Below, piece by piece: positions 35,042 to 44,272 of a stretch of 64,000 nucleotides of DNA (its first letter is position 1; each line of letters begins with the position of its first letter). Made by a program: the position numbers and the translations under genes. Location of the stretch: NCBI RefSeq assembly GCF_003350925.1, contig NZ_KZ857174.1, positions 248,001 to 312,000 on the forward strand, given 5' to 3'. This DNA is from Dyella tabacisoli (GTDB lineage: Bacteria > Pseudomonadota > Gammaproteobacteria > Xanthomonadales > Rhodanobacteraceae). Under the pieces are notes generated by a model. The model did not search any database. It was not told the origin of the DNA and worked only from the letters and a program-made list of their open reading frames with translations.

Positions 35042-36274
35042 ATGATGCAGATCAAACCGATTCTCGCCGCGCTCAAACGTCATAAGGCCGGCACCATTCT
35101 TATCGCCCTGCAAATCGCCCTGACCTTGGCGATCGTCTGCAATGCGCTGTTCATCATTCAACAGCGCGTGGATCGACTGTCGCGGCCCACCGGCATGATC
35201 GAGACCGATCTGATGGCGATTCAGAACCGCTGGGTGGGCATCGACGATGAGGCGACCGCGCCGTTAGTCAAGGCCGATATACAGATACTGCGCTCATTAC
35301 CTGGTGTGGAAGATGCGGTGTCGACCAATTCGTTTCCGCTGCGCGGCGGCGGTTGGTCGATGGGTGTTCGCCTTAATCCCACGGCGAAGAAGCCGATAAC
35401 GCAGACCACGCTTTACTTCGTCGACGATCATGCCTTGCCCACGATGGGCGCCAAGTTGATCGCCGGACGTAATTTCCGTGCCGACGAAGTAGTCACGATA
35501 GATCCCAAGGTGTTCGAGTCATCGCCGGTCGTCATTATCACTAAGGCGCTGGCCGACAAAGTTTTTCCTGATGGTTCGGCGCTGGGTAAGCAGATCTATA
35601 TCACCGAGGGCGCACCCTCAAGCACCGTGATCGGCATCGTCGAGCGTCTGCAGGTGCCGTGGAATGGCAATTTCGCCAACAAATTCGAAGGCAACTCCAC
35701 ACTGTTGCCCATACAGCTCAGCGGCAACTTCAGCGCCTATTTGATCCGCAGCAAACCAGGCCAGCTCGCCAGTGTTCTCAAGGCAGCACCGGCGGCGTTA
35801 TTCAAAGCCAATCGCATGCGGGTGATTCCGAGCGAACGTGGCGTGCGTACTTACGCAGATGTGCGCGAGCAGGCTTATAAGAGCGATCGCGGCATGGCGA
35901 TATTGATGGGCATCATCTGCGTGGTGCTGCTGGCGATCACCGCCGCGGGCATCGTCGGCTTGACCAGTTTCTGGGTCGGGCAACGGCGTAAGCAGATCGG
36001 CGTGCGCCGTGCCCTGGGCGCAACCAAGCACGACATCCTCAGTTATTTCCTTACCGAGAATCTGCTGATCGGCATCGGCGGCGTGGTCGTGGGCGCCATG
36101 TTGGCGGTAGGGATGAATCTCTGGCTGATGCAGCAGTTTGAAATGGCCCGCCTGTCGCCGGTGTATGTGATCGCCGGCGTGATCGTGCTGTTGTTGCTGG
36201 GTCAGGGCGCGGTGCTGGCGCCGGCGATGCGTGCCGCGCGCGTATCCCCCGTAGAAGCCACCCGGTCGGTTTAG
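35042..36274 (+). CDS. FtsX/MacB-like permease, B-type subunit 1 (B1, subtype I)
   Basis: A 410-residue permease with the same four-span plan but a different N-terminus. It begins MQIKPILAALKRHKAGTILIALQIALTLAIVCNALFIIQQ. The periplasmic domain includes GLKLIAGR-type sequence (here GAKLIAGRNFRADE). The coupling loop is QIGVRRALGATKHDILSYFLTENLL, and the end is SPVEATRSV. It lacks the cysteine pair of the A type. With A1 it should form an A-B heterodimer energised by the shared ATPase. The RPTGMIETDL sequence after the first span marks subtype I. Confidence 0.9.
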   Translation: MMQIKPILAALKRHKAGTILIALQIALTLAIVCNALFIIQQRVDRLSRPTGMIETDLMAIQNRWVGIDDEATAPLVKADIQILRSLPGVEDAVSTNSFPLRGGGWSMGVRLNPTAKKPITQTTLYFVDDHALPTMGAKLIAGRNFRADEVVTIDPKVFESSPVVIITKALADKVFPDGSALGKQIYITEGAPSSTVIGIVERLQVPWNGNFANKFEGNSTLLPIQLSGNFSAYLIRSKPGQLASVLKAAPAALFKANRMRVIPSERGVRTYADVREQAYKSDRGMAILMGIICVVLLAITAAGIVGLTSFWVGQRRKQIGVRRALGATKHDILSYFLTENLLIGIGGVVVGAMLAVGMNLWLMQQFEMARLSPVYVIAGVIVLLLLGQGAVLAPAMRAARVSPVEATRSV

Positions 36275-36276
36275 TT

Positions 36277-36307
36277 TTCCCTCCTCCCTTGCTTGCAAGG
36301 GGGGCAT
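36277..36307. repeat. Short hairpin of the GC-rich repeat family between pairs 1 and 2
   Basis: CCCTCCTCCCTTGC-TT-GCAAGGGGGGC forms a compact stem between the B1 stop and the A2 Shine-Dalgarno (CGGAGCA). Confidence 0.6.
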
Positions 36308-36320
36308 CACGGAGCAATGA

Positions 36321-37634
36321 ATGTTTGTGCACTATGCCCAGCTCGGATTACTCAGCCTGCGTCGCAACCCGCTGCTGACTGCCTTGATGATTATGTCGAT
36401 TGCTTTCGGCGTGGCGGCATCGATGGTCACTTATGCGGTGTTTCGGGCGGTGTCGGGTGATCCAATTCCACAAAAATCGGCGCACTTGTTCGCTCCGCAA
36501 GTGGATAACTGGGGGCCGCAGTACAACCGCAAGGGCGAGCCGGCTTCGGCCATGACTTATACCGACGCGATGGCCTTGATGCATGCACATAAGGCGAAGC
36601 GGCAAACGGTGTTGTTCCAGGTGCTGATGTCGGTCATGCCGACACAGGGTTCCGGCCTTCCATTCAAGTCGGCGGGCTACGCCACCTACGGCGATTTCTT
36701 TTCGATGTTCGACGTGCCGTTTCAATACGGCCAGGGTTGGAATGCGCAAGACGACGATAACCGCGCCGCGGTGGCGGTCATCAGTCGCGATCTCAACCAG
36801 AAGCTGTTCGGCGGCGCCAACAGCGTAGGGCGGGAGATCGAGCTGGAAGAGCAAACCTATCGCATTGTCGGCGTTACCGAGCACTGGGATCCCAAGCCGC
36901 GCTTCTTCGACATGTTCAACGGCAATGCGTATACCGATGCATCGGAGGTCTACATCCCGTTCACTCACGCCATCGATTTGAAGATGGATACCGGCGGCAA
37001 TAACAGTTGCAGCGGTGTCGGCAATCGCGGTGTCGGCTGGGATGGCTGGATTCGCGGCGAGTGCGTGTGGATCAGCCCCTGGGTGGAGTTGGACAGCAAG
37101 GCCGATGCCGATGAATACCTGCAGTTCTTGCATGCCTATGCGCAGGAGCAGCAACGTGCCGGCCGCTTTAGCTGGGCACCCAATGTGCGCTTGCGCGACG
37201 TCAACGCATGGCTCGAATTCCAGCATGCAGTACCGCCGGAGAGCCGCCTTTCATTGACGGTTGCATTGGGCTTTTTCGTGATCTGCCTGGTCAACACCAT
37301 CGGCTTGTTGTTGGCCAAGTTCATGCGCCGCGCGCCGGAGATCGGCATTCGCCGCGCGCTGGGTGCATCGCGCGCGGACATCTATCGGCAGTTTCTGGCT
37401 GAGGCGGGCATGGTCGGCCTGGCGGGCGGTGTCTTGGGGCTGTTCTTGACGGGCCTTGGCATGGCGGGAGCGGGCATGGTGTTCGAGCCTCAGATCGCTC
37501 GGCTGGCGCATCTGGATATGTCGCTGGTCGCGCTGACTTTGCTGGTCGCCATAGGGGCCACTGTATTGGCGGCGTTCTATCCCACCTGGCGGGCGGCGCA
37601 AGTGCAGCCGGCCTGGCAGCTCAAGTCCAACTGA
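36321..37634 (+). CDS. FtsX/MacB-like permease, A-type subunit 2 (A2, subtype I)
   Basis: A 437-residue paralogue very close to A1: MFVHYAQLGLLSLRRNPLLTALMIMSIAFGVAASMVTYAVF, a periplasmic domain and three C-terminal spans, ending PAWQLKSN. The cysteine pair is C230 and C248. The periplasmic segment NSCSGVGNRGVGWDGWIRGECVW differs in length and sequence from A1, so any substrate contact there would differ. The ATG at 36321 follows CGGAGCAATGA. B2 follows after ten bases. Confidence 0.9.
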   Translation: MFVHYAQLGLLSLRRNPLLTALMIMSIAFGVAASMVTYAVFRAVSGDPIPQKSAHLFAPQVDNWGPQYNRKGEPASAMTYTDAMALMHAHKAKRQTVLFQVLMSVMPTQGSGLPFKSAGYATYGDFFSMFDVPFQYGQGWNAQDDDNRAAVAVISRDLNQKLFGGANSVGREIELEEQTYRIVGVTEHWDPKPRFFDMFNGNAYTDASEVYIPFTHAIDLKMDTGGNNSCSGVGNRGVGWDGWIRGECVWISPWVELDSKADADEYLQFLHAYAQEQQRAGRFSWAPNVRLRDVNAWLEFQHAVPPESRLSLTVALGFFVICLVNTIGLLLAKFMRRAPEIGIRRALGASRADIYRQFLAEAGMVGLAGGVLGLFLTGLGMAGAGMVFEPQIARLAHLDMSLVALTLLVAIGATVLAAFYPTWRAAQVQPAWQLKSN

Positions 37635-37644
37635 GGGATCGATC

Positions 37645-38889
37645 ATGCAGATCAAACCTATTCTTTCCGCATTGCGCCAGCACAAGGCCGGCACAGTGTT
37701 GATCGCCATGCAGATCGCCCTGACCCTGGCCATCGTCTGCAATGCGCTGTTTATTATCCAGCAGCGCCTCGCGCATTTGTCCGAGCCCAGCGGCATCGAC
37801 GAAACGCATCTTTTCGTGGTCGAAAATCAGTGGGTAGGCAAACCATCGCCTGACCAGCTCGATGCGCAGATACGCGCCGACCTGAGTGCGCTGCGGCAAC
37901 TATCCAGCGTGCAGGATGCATCGGTCAGTAACTCTTATCCGCTACACGGCGGTGGCTGGGACGATGGCCTCAAGCTCAAGCCCGACCAGGCTAACGCCAC
38001 CACTGAAGCGGCCATCTATTTCGCCGATGAGCACATGCTGGCGACCCTGGGCCTGAAGCTGATCGCCGGGCGCAATTTTCGTGCTGACGAAATCGGCCAT
38101 ATGGGCATCCGCGATGCATTGGCGCCACCGGTCATCGTCATCACCAAGGCACTGGCGGAAAAGCTTTTCCCATCAGTGGATGGTCATGCGAATGCGGCCC
38201 TGGGTAAAACCGTTTACCTGATGAGCAATCGGACCACCATCATCGGCATCGTCGATCAACTGCAATCGCAGAGTGTGGCGCGCTGGGCGGCCGATTTCGC
38301 GCATCGGTCGGTGTTAGTGCCGCTGCGCCTGGTGTCGCCGCAAGGCACCTATTATCTGATTCAGGCGAAGCCAGGACAGCTTGACGCTGCCATGCATGCC
38401 GCCGAGCCGACGTTGCTTGCGCAAAGTCGCAAGCGGGTCATCAGCGATAAGGATGGCCTGCTGAGCTTCGCCGAGGTTCGTGCCCACGCCTATGACAGCG
38501 ACTATGGCATGGCCGTGTTGATGGGCATTGTTTGCGTCGTGCTATTGGCGATCACCGCAGCAGGCATCGTCGGCTTGACCAGTTTCTGGGTCGGCCAGCG
38601 CCGGCGGCAAATCGGTGTGCGCCGTGCGCTGGGCGCGACACGCCGGGACATTCTCAGTTACTTCATGACTGAGAACCTGCTGATAAGCAGTGGCGGCGCG
38701 TTACTGGGCGTACTGCTCGCCGTCACCATGAATCTTTGGCTGGTCATTCGCTTTGAAATGCAGCATCTGTCTCTTCTGTACGTCTTTATAGGGGTGGCGA
38801 TCTTGCTCTTGCTCGGCCAGTGCGCGGTGTTGGCGCCGGCCATGCGTGCTGCACAGGTGTCGCCAGTGGAAGCTACGCGAACGGTGTAA
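37645..38889 (+). CDS. FtsX/MacB-like permease, B-type subunit 2 (B2, subtype I)
   Basis: A 414-residue partner of A2. It begins MQIKPILSALRQHKAGTVLIAMQIALTLAIVCNALFIIQQ, nearly identical to B1 over the first span. EPSGIDETHLFVVENQWV marks subtype I. The periplasmic half is diverged (GRNFRADEIGHMGIRDALAPP). It ends SPVEATRTV. The coupling loop is QIGVRRALGATRRDILSYFMTENLL. The strong conservation of membrane parts with a more variable periplasmic part is seen in all B subunits. Confidence 0.9.
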   Translation: MQIKPILSALRQHKAGTVLIAMQIALTLAIVCNALFIIQQRLAHLSEPSGIDETHLFVVENQWVGKPSPDQLDAQIRADLSALRQLSSVQDASVSNSYPLHGGGWDDGLKLKPDQANATTEAAIYFADEHMLATLGLKLIAGRNFRADEIGHMGIRDALAPPVIVITKALAEKLFPSVDGHANAALGKTVYLMSNRTTIIGIVDQLQSQSVARWAADFAHRSVLVPLRLVSPQGTYYLIQAKPGQLDAAMHAAEPTLLAQSRKRVISDKDGLLSFAEVRAHAYDSDYGMAVLMGIVCVVLLAITAAGIVGLTSFWVGQRRRQIGVRRALGATRRDILSYFMTENLLISSGGALLGVLLAVTMNLWLVIRFEMQHLSLLYVFIGVAILLLLGQCAVLAPAMRAAQVSPVEATRTV

Positions 38890-38941
38890 AGACTATTGGC
38901 CCTCTTCTTAATAAGCGGAGGGGGCGTCCTGGGAGATGTAA

Positions 38942-40249
38942 ATGTTCGGCTATTACTTGGACCTGGCGCTGCGCAGCCTCAGGCGCAACAAGATGCTCAC
39001 CGCATTGATGGTGCTGGCGATCGCGCTCGGCATCGGCGCCTGCATGACCACGTTCACCGTGTTGCATGTGCTGTCTGGCGATCCGCTGCCGGACAAGAGC
39101 GCGCGACTGTTCTATCCGCAGGTCGACCCGCTGGATATGGACGGCTATGAGGCCGGCAAGGAGCCAGAGCGGCAGGTCACCTGGATCGACGGCATGAACC
39201 TGCTCAAGGCCAAGCGCGGCGAACGGCAGGCGCTGATGACGGGTGGCGCAGTGCCGGTACAGCCGACGCAATCGAGCATGGACCCGTTCTTCAGCGATGC
39301 GCGCTATACCACGGCCGATTTCTTTCCGATGTTCGAGACACCGTTTCTCTATGGTCACGGCTGGAGCGAGGCAGAAGACGATGGCAAGGCTCGTGTGGCA
39401 GTGATTTCAAGGTCGCTCAACGACAAGCTATTCGACGGCAAGGACAGTACCAATCAGATACTGCGCATGAAGGACACGGCGTTCCGAGTGATCGGCGTGC
39501 TCGATAACTGGCGCCCCAATCCGCATTTCTACGACCTCAATATGGGCCAATACTCCGTTGCCGAGGACGTATTTCTGCCGCTTGCCACATCGCGCGACCT
39601 GAACCTTGCGCGAAACGGCAGCAGGAATTGTTGGGGCAAGGGCGGCGGCAACGACGATGAACACCTCGAAGTCGCCACCTGCGTATGGCTGCAGTTCTGG
39701 GTACAACTGCAAAGCGCAGACAAGGCCGCCGATTACCGCACCTTCCTGGATAACTATTCGAAGGAGCAGAAGGCGCTGGGGCGCTTTGAACGGCCGTCCA
39801 ACGTCCGCCTGTCGAACCTGATGGAGTGGTTGGACGTCAATAAAGTGGTTCCTAGCGATGTGCGCCTGCAAAGCTGGCTGGCGCTGGGTTTCCTGATGGT
39901 TTGCCTGGTCAACACGGTCGGGCTGATGCTGGCCAAATTCTTGCGCCGTTCCGGTGAACTCGGCGTTCGGCGCGCGCTGGGTGCTTCCAGGCGCGAGGTG
40001 TTTATGCAGTTGCTGGTGGAGGCCGGTGTGATTGGCCTGGCCGGCGGTGTGGGCGGCGTGCTGCTGGCCTATCTCGGTCTTTGGCTGGTGCGGTTGCAGC
40101 CGGCGGACTATGCCTCGCTGGCGCATCTGGACCTGCCGATGTTGCTGATTACTTTTGTTCTCGCCATTACCGCCAGTCTGCTGTCGGGCCTGCTGCCCGC
40201 CTGGCGCGCATGCCAGATCACTCCTGCGCTGCAGTTGAAGAGCCAATGA
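38942..40249 (+). CDS. FtsX/MacB-like permease, A-type subunit 3 (A3, subtype II)
   Basis: A 435-residue permease beginning MFGYYLDLALRSLRRNKMLTALMVLAIALGIGACMTTFTVLHVLSGDPLP. LHVLSGDP and DPLDMDGYEA set it apart from A1/A2/A4 and group it with A5. The cysteine pair is C230 and C247. The end is PALQLKSQ instead of PAWQLKSN. The coupling loop ELGVRRALGASRREVFMQLLVEAGV is conserved. It overlaps or nearly touches B3 (an ATGA overlap is possible). Confidence 0.9.
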   Translation: MFGYYLDLALRSLRRNKMLTALMVLAIALGIGACMTTFTVLHVLSGDPLPDKSARLFYPQVDPLDMDGYEAGKEPERQVTWIDGMNLLKAKRGERQALMTGGAVPVQPTQSSMDPFFSDARYTTADFFPMFETPFLYGHGWSEAEDDGKARVAVISRSLNDKLFDGKDSTNQILRMKDTAFRVIGVLDNWRPNPHFYDLNMGQYSVAEDVFLPLATSRDLNLARNGSRNCWGKGGGNDDEHLEVATCVWLQFWVQLQSADKAADYRTFLDNYSKEQKALGRFERPSNVRLSNLMEWLDVNKVVPSDVRLQSWLALGFLMVCLVNTVGLMLAKFLRRSGELGVRRALGASRREVFMQLLVEAGVIGLAGGVGGVLLAYLGLWLVRLQPADYASLAHLDLPMLLITFVLAITASLLSGLLPAWRACQITPALQLKSQ

Positions 40250-40257
40250 GGGCCGCC

Positions 40258-41481
40258 ATGGATATCCTTCCGATTCTTTCCACGCTGCGTCGGCACAAGA
40301 TCACCGCCTTGCTGGTGATCTTGGAGATTGCGTTGACCTGCGCCATTGTCTGCAACGCGGTGTTTCTGGTCAGCCAGCGGCTGGAGCGCATCCACATGGT
40401 CAGCGGTGTCGCCGAGCACGAGCTGCTGGAAGTGGAACTCGCCAATATCGGTCCAAAAGCCGATGACAGTGCGCGTACCGCGGAGGATCTCGCCGCGCTT
40501 CGGCAGATCCCCGGCGTAACGTCGGTGGCTTCGGTGAACCAGCTTCCTTTCGCCAATTCGTCGAACAACAGCGGTATCAAAATCGATCGAAAACAAAATA
40601 AGTCGTCGCTCAATGCCACGACCTATTACGGCGAAAATATCGCCGATACGTTCGGCCTGCAGCTTGTCGCGGGCCGTTTCTTGAAGGCTGACGATTACGT
40701 GGATATCGACACGGCGAAGAAGGCTTTCGTTGCTGGCGATGCCAAGGGATTGCCTAAAAATACCGTGATTACCCTTGCCATGGCCGAGCGCTTGTGGCCG
40801 GGGCAGCAAGCGTTGGGCAAGCAGATCTACATGGGCAACGACCTGCCGTTGACGGTGGTTGGCGTGATAAAGAATCTGGTGCGCCCATCGATCTGGGATG
40901 ACGCTACCGCGCAGTACAGCATGTTGGTGCCGATACAGGTCAGCGATGGTGTGTACGCGATTCGTACGGCACCGCAGGAGCGAGATAGGGTACTCAAGGC
41001 CGCTCTGGAAAAGCTCAAACAAGCCAATCCGCATCGGGTGGTGCTGCAAAAGCGAACCTGGGATGAGATCCGCGAGAAGTTTTTCCAGAACGACCGCGCC
41101 ATGACCGGCTTGCTGGTTGGCGTATGCGTGGCGCTACTGGTGGTTACTGCGCTGGGCATCGTCGGCCTTGGCAGCTTCTGGGTAGCTCAGCGTCGTCGTC
41201 AGATCGGCGTGCGTCGTGCATTGGGTGCGACGCGCGGCAACATTCTGCATTACTTCCAGACCGAGAACTTTCTGCTGGCCACCATCGGCATCGTGCTCGG
41301 TATGGCGCTGGCGTACGGGGTCAATCTGTTTCTGATGGTGCACTACGAGCTGCCGCGTCTGCCGGTGATGTATTTGCCGCTGGGCGCGGTGGTGTTGTGG
41401 CTGATCGGCCAGGTCGCCGTGCTCGGGCCTGCCATGCGCGCGGCAGCGGTGCCACCGGTGGTGGCTACACGATCGGTGTAA
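40258..41481 (+). CDS. FtsX/MacB-like permease, B-type subunit 3 (B3, subtype II)
   Basis: A 407-residue partner of A3, starting MDILPILSTLRRHKITALLVILEIALTCAIVCNAVFLVSQR. Subtype II marks are HMVSGVAEHELLEVEL after the first span and YELPRLPVMYLPLGAVVLWLIGQ, ending PPVVATRSV. The ATG at 40258 is preceded by GAGGG. An ATG at 40246 overlapping the A3 stop is the alternative start. The coupling loop is QIGVRRALGATRGNILHYFQTENFLL. Confidence 0.9.
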   Translation: MDILPILSTLRRHKITALLVILEIALTCAIVCNAVFLVSQRLERIHMVSGVAEHELLEVELANIGPKADDSARTAEDLAALRQIPGVTSVASVNQLPFANSSNNSGIKIDRKQNKSSLNATTYYGENIADTFGLQLVAGRFLKADDYVDIDTAKKAFVAGDAKGLPKNTVITLAMAERLWPGQQALGKQIYMGNDLPLTVVGVIKNLVRPSIWDDATAQYSMLVPIQVSDGVYAIRTAPQERDRVLKAALEKLKQANPHRVVLQKRTWDEIREKFFQNDRAMTGLLVGVCVALLVVTALGIVGLGSFWVAQRRRQIGVRRALGATRGNILHYFQTENFLLATIGIVLGMALAYGVNLFLMVHYELPRLPVMYLPLGAVVLWLIGQVAVLGPAMRAAAVPPVVATRSV

Positions 41482-41489
41482 CGACTATG

Positions 41490-41592
41490 GCTCCCTCCTC
41501 TGCAAGCAGGGGAGGGTTGGGGAGGGGTAAAACCTCGCGGTGTGCATACACCCCTTCCAGCCTCTCGCTCTGCCAACAGAGCGAGGAGCAAA
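41490..41592. repeat. GC-rich dispersed hairpin repeat (copy 6), between pairs 3 and 4
   Basis: CCTCCTCTGC-AA-GCAGGGGAGGG with GTTGGGGAGGGG, and a second small stem CTCGCTCTGCC-AA-CAGAGCGAG, in the only sizeable gap between permease pairs (124 bases). Confidence 0.7.
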
Positions 41593-41605
41593 CCTGGGGA
41601 AACGA

Positions 41606-42922
41606 ATGTTCGACTACTACCTCGACCTCGCCTGGCGCAGCTTGCGACGCAGCCCAGGGCTTACCGTGCTGATGGTGCTTGCCATCGGTTTCGGCGTGGC
41701 TGCATCGATGACGACTTATTCGGTATTTCGCGCGGTATCGGGTGATCCGATTCCATGGAAATCGTCCAAGCTATTCGTGCCGCAGATCGATCCGTGGGGG
41801 CCATCGGGCCGCGCTAGCGATGGCGAGCCACCCGACGCGTTGACCTATACCGATGCGATGGCCTTGATGCATGCGCATCGCGCCAAGCTGCAGTCGGCGA
41901 TGTACCGCATATCGCCCTCGCTGGTGCCCGAACAGACGGGACAGCACCCGATCAATGTTTCGGGTCACGCCGTGTATGGCGAGTTCTTTCCTATGTTGGA
42001 CGTGCCCTTTCTCTACGGCGCGGGCTGGAGCGCCGACGACGATGCGCATCAGGCGCCTGTGGTGGTCATCAGCGGCGAACTCAATCGAAAATTTTTCGGT
42101 GGTGCGAACAGCGTGGGCAGAAGCTTGAGTATGGACGGCAAAGACTATCGCGTGGTCGGCGTCATGGGTGACTGGAATCCGCAGCCGCGCTTCTATGACC
42201 TGGCCTCCAGTGCCAACTTCAATGCCATCGGCGAGGGTGTTTTCATTCCGTTCGAACGCGGCATCGCGGCGGGGATCTATAACAGCGGCAATACCAATTG
42301 CTACGAGCCGACAAAGGGTGCTGGCTTTATCGGGCTACAGCAATCGAGCTGTACCTGGGTTTCCTATATGGCGTTATTGGATAGCTCTGCGGCGGCAAGC
42401 CAGTACCGGCAATACCTCGATAGTTATGCGCGCGAGCAGCAGCAGGCCGGTCGCTTTCACTGGGCGCCGAACAATCTTCTGCGCGACGTGCCAGCGGTGC
42501 TCGATCATCAAGGTGTCGTGCCCAGCGACACACGCATCTCGCTGCTGGTCGCACTGGGGTTGCTGGTGGTTTGCCTGGTCAACACCGTGGGCTTGATGCT
42601 GGCCAAGTTTCTGCGTCGCAGCAGTGAGATCGGTGTGCGTCGCGCACTGGGGGCGCCACGTCGTGCCCTGTACGCACAGTTTCTGATCGAAGCGGGATTG
42701 ATCGGCGCGGCTGGTGGCGCGCTCGGTCTTCTGCTCACGGGAGCAGGAGTGATGAGCGTGGGTCTGGTGTTTCGCCCTGAAATCGCCGCGCTGGCCCGGC
42801 TGGATTGGTCGCTGCTGGGGATCACCATGGTGCTGGCGGTAGGCGCAACGCTGCTGGCGGGCCTTTATCCGACCTTTCGAGCTGCGCGGGTGCAACCCGC
42901 CTGGCAGCTCAAGTCAAACTGA
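41606..42922 (+). CDS. FtsX/MacB-like permease, A-type subunit 4 (A4, subtype I)
   Basis: A 438-residue permease beginning MFDYYLDLAWRSLRRSPGLTVLMVLAIGFGVAASMTTYSVF. SGDPIPWKSSKLF and the PAWQLKSN end place it with A1 and A2. The cysteine pair is C232 and C249 within NTNCYEPTKGAGFIGLQQSSCTW. The ATG at 41606 follows TGGGGAAACGA; the frame upstream lies in the repeat and is not coding. It is followed by B4 after 14 bases. Confidence 0.9.
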   Translation: MFDYYLDLAWRSLRRSPGLTVLMVLAIGFGVAASMTTYSVFRAVSGDPIPWKSSKLFVPQIDPWGPSGRASDGEPPDALTYTDAMALMHAHRAKLQSAMYRISPSLVPEQTGQHPINVSGHAVYGEFFPMLDVPFLYGAGWSADDDAHQAPVVVISGELNRKFFGGANSVGRSLSMDGKDYRVVGVMGDWNPQPRFYDLASSANFNAIGEGVFIPFERGIAAGIYNSGNTNCYEPTKGAGFIGLQQSSCTWVSYMALLDSSAAASQYRQYLDSYAREQQQAGRFHWAPNNLLRDVPAVLDHQGVVPSDTRISLLVALGLLVVCLVNTVGLMLAKFLRRSSEIGVRRALGAPRRALYAQFLIEAGLIGAAGGALGLLLTGAGVMSVGLVFRPEIAALARLDWSLLGITMVLAVGATLLAGLYPTFRAARVQPAWQLKSN

Positions 42923-42936
42923 CCCGAGGCCTGATT

Positions 42937-44190
42937 ATGAGCGTATCTCCCATTCTCAGCGCCTTGCGCCGACATAAAGCCGGCGTGGTGCTGATCGGTC
43001 TACAGATAGCGTTGACCCTGGCGATTGTCTGCAACGCGATATTCATCATCGGCGAACGCATTGAGCGGATGAACCGGCCCACCGGCATTGTCGAGCGCGA
43101 TTTGTTTCTGATCCAGCAGGCCTGGGTCAACGCACCGAGCGAAGAGATAGAGGGCAGTTCGCAAAAACTGGGCGCCATGCAGCAGGAGGATCTGCTTGCG
43201 CTGCGCCAGTTGGCCGACGTCGAATCGGTGGCGCCGACGACCAGCATGCCCTTGCTCGACAGTAGCTGGAACGAAGGTATCCGCCTGGATCCCGAGCAAC
43301 AGCAACAGACGGCACGAGTGAGCTTTTATCTGGGTGATGAACAATTGCTGCCGACGCTGGGCTTGCGCTTGGTGGCGGGGCGTACGTTTACCAGCGCGGA
43401 TATTCTGCATCAGGGGCTGCGCGATATCCGCCAACCACCGGTCGTGATCGTGACCAAGGCGATTGCCGACTTGTTGTTTCCGCATGGCGATGCGGTGGGC
43501 AAAGTGGTTTATCTGGCCGGGACTCACAAACCCATCACCATCATCGGTGTGGTGGAGCGTCTGCAGGTGCCGGGACTCAATCGCTGGACGGCGAGCTTTG
43601 CCTATAACTCAGTGGTGCTGCCGATTCAGCGCGAGGGATTCTTCGCGTTTTATGCGGTGCGTGCCAAGCCGGGGCGCCTGCAGGCAGCGATGCAGGCAGC
43701 GCCCGCCGCACTGTATAAGGTCAATCCGCTACGGGTGTTTGCGGACATCAAGACGCCTGCGCAATCGTTCGCCGCCATTCGCGCCCGCGCCTATCGCGAC
43801 GATATCGGCATGGCGATCTTGATGGGCGCGGTGTGTTTAATCCTGCTTGGCGTTACCGCTGCGGGCATTGTCGGCCTTACCAGCTTCTGGGTGGGCCAGC
43901 GTCAACATCAGATCGGCATCCGACGTGCGTTGGGCGCGCGGCGCATCGACATTCTGCGTTACTTCCAAACCGAAAATCTTCTTATCGCCAGTGGTGGCGC
44001 GATGGTTGGTCTGGTGCTCGCATTTATCCTGAATCTTTGGTTGATCCGTCACTACGAGATGAGCCGTATGCCGCTGATCTACGTGTTGACCGGTGTGGTT
44101 GCGGTACTGGTGTTGGGGCAGCTTGCGGTATTTGTGCCGGCCAGGCGCGCTTCAATGGTGCCGCCGGTGGTGGCGACGCGTTCGGTCTAG
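42937..44190 (+). CDS. FtsX/MacB-like permease, B-type subunit 4 (B4, subtype I)
   Basis: A 417-residue partner of A4 beginning MSVSPILSALRRHKAGVVLIGLQIALTLAIVCNAIFIIGER. RPTGIVERDLFLIQQAWV puts it in subtype I with B1 and B2. Its periplasmic half has an insert (NAPSEEIEGSSQKLGAMQQ) not seen in the others. It ends PPVVATRSV like the subtype II B subunits, so its tail is mixed. The coupling loop is QIGIRRALGARRIDILRYFQTENLL. Confidence 0.9.
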   Translation: MSVSPILSALRRHKAGVVLIGLQIALTLAIVCNAIFIIGERIERMNRPTGIVERDLFLIQQAWVNAPSEEIEGSSQKLGAMQQEDLLALRQLADVESVAPTTSMPLLDSSWNEGIRLDPEQQQQTARVSFYLGDEQLLPTLGLRLVAGRTFTSADILHQGLRDIRQPPVVIVTKAIADLLFPHGDAVGKVVYLAGTHKPITIIGVVERLQVPGLNRWTASFAYNSVVLPIQREGFFAFYAVRAKPGRLQAAMQAAPAALYKVNPLRVFADIKTPAQSFAAIRARAYRDDIGMAILMGAVCLILLGVTAAGIVGLTSFWVGQRQHQIGIRRALGARRIDILRYFQTENLLIASGGAMVGLVLAFILNLWLIRHYEMSRMPLIYVLTGVVAVLVLGQLAVFVPARRASMVPPVVATRSV

Positions 44191-44272
44191 TACTTCGACG
44201 CAGTGCACAGCTTCACCCGCTTCCAAGCTCTCTTGTGCAGGCAAGGGAATGACAGAATCCTTGGAGATTTCC

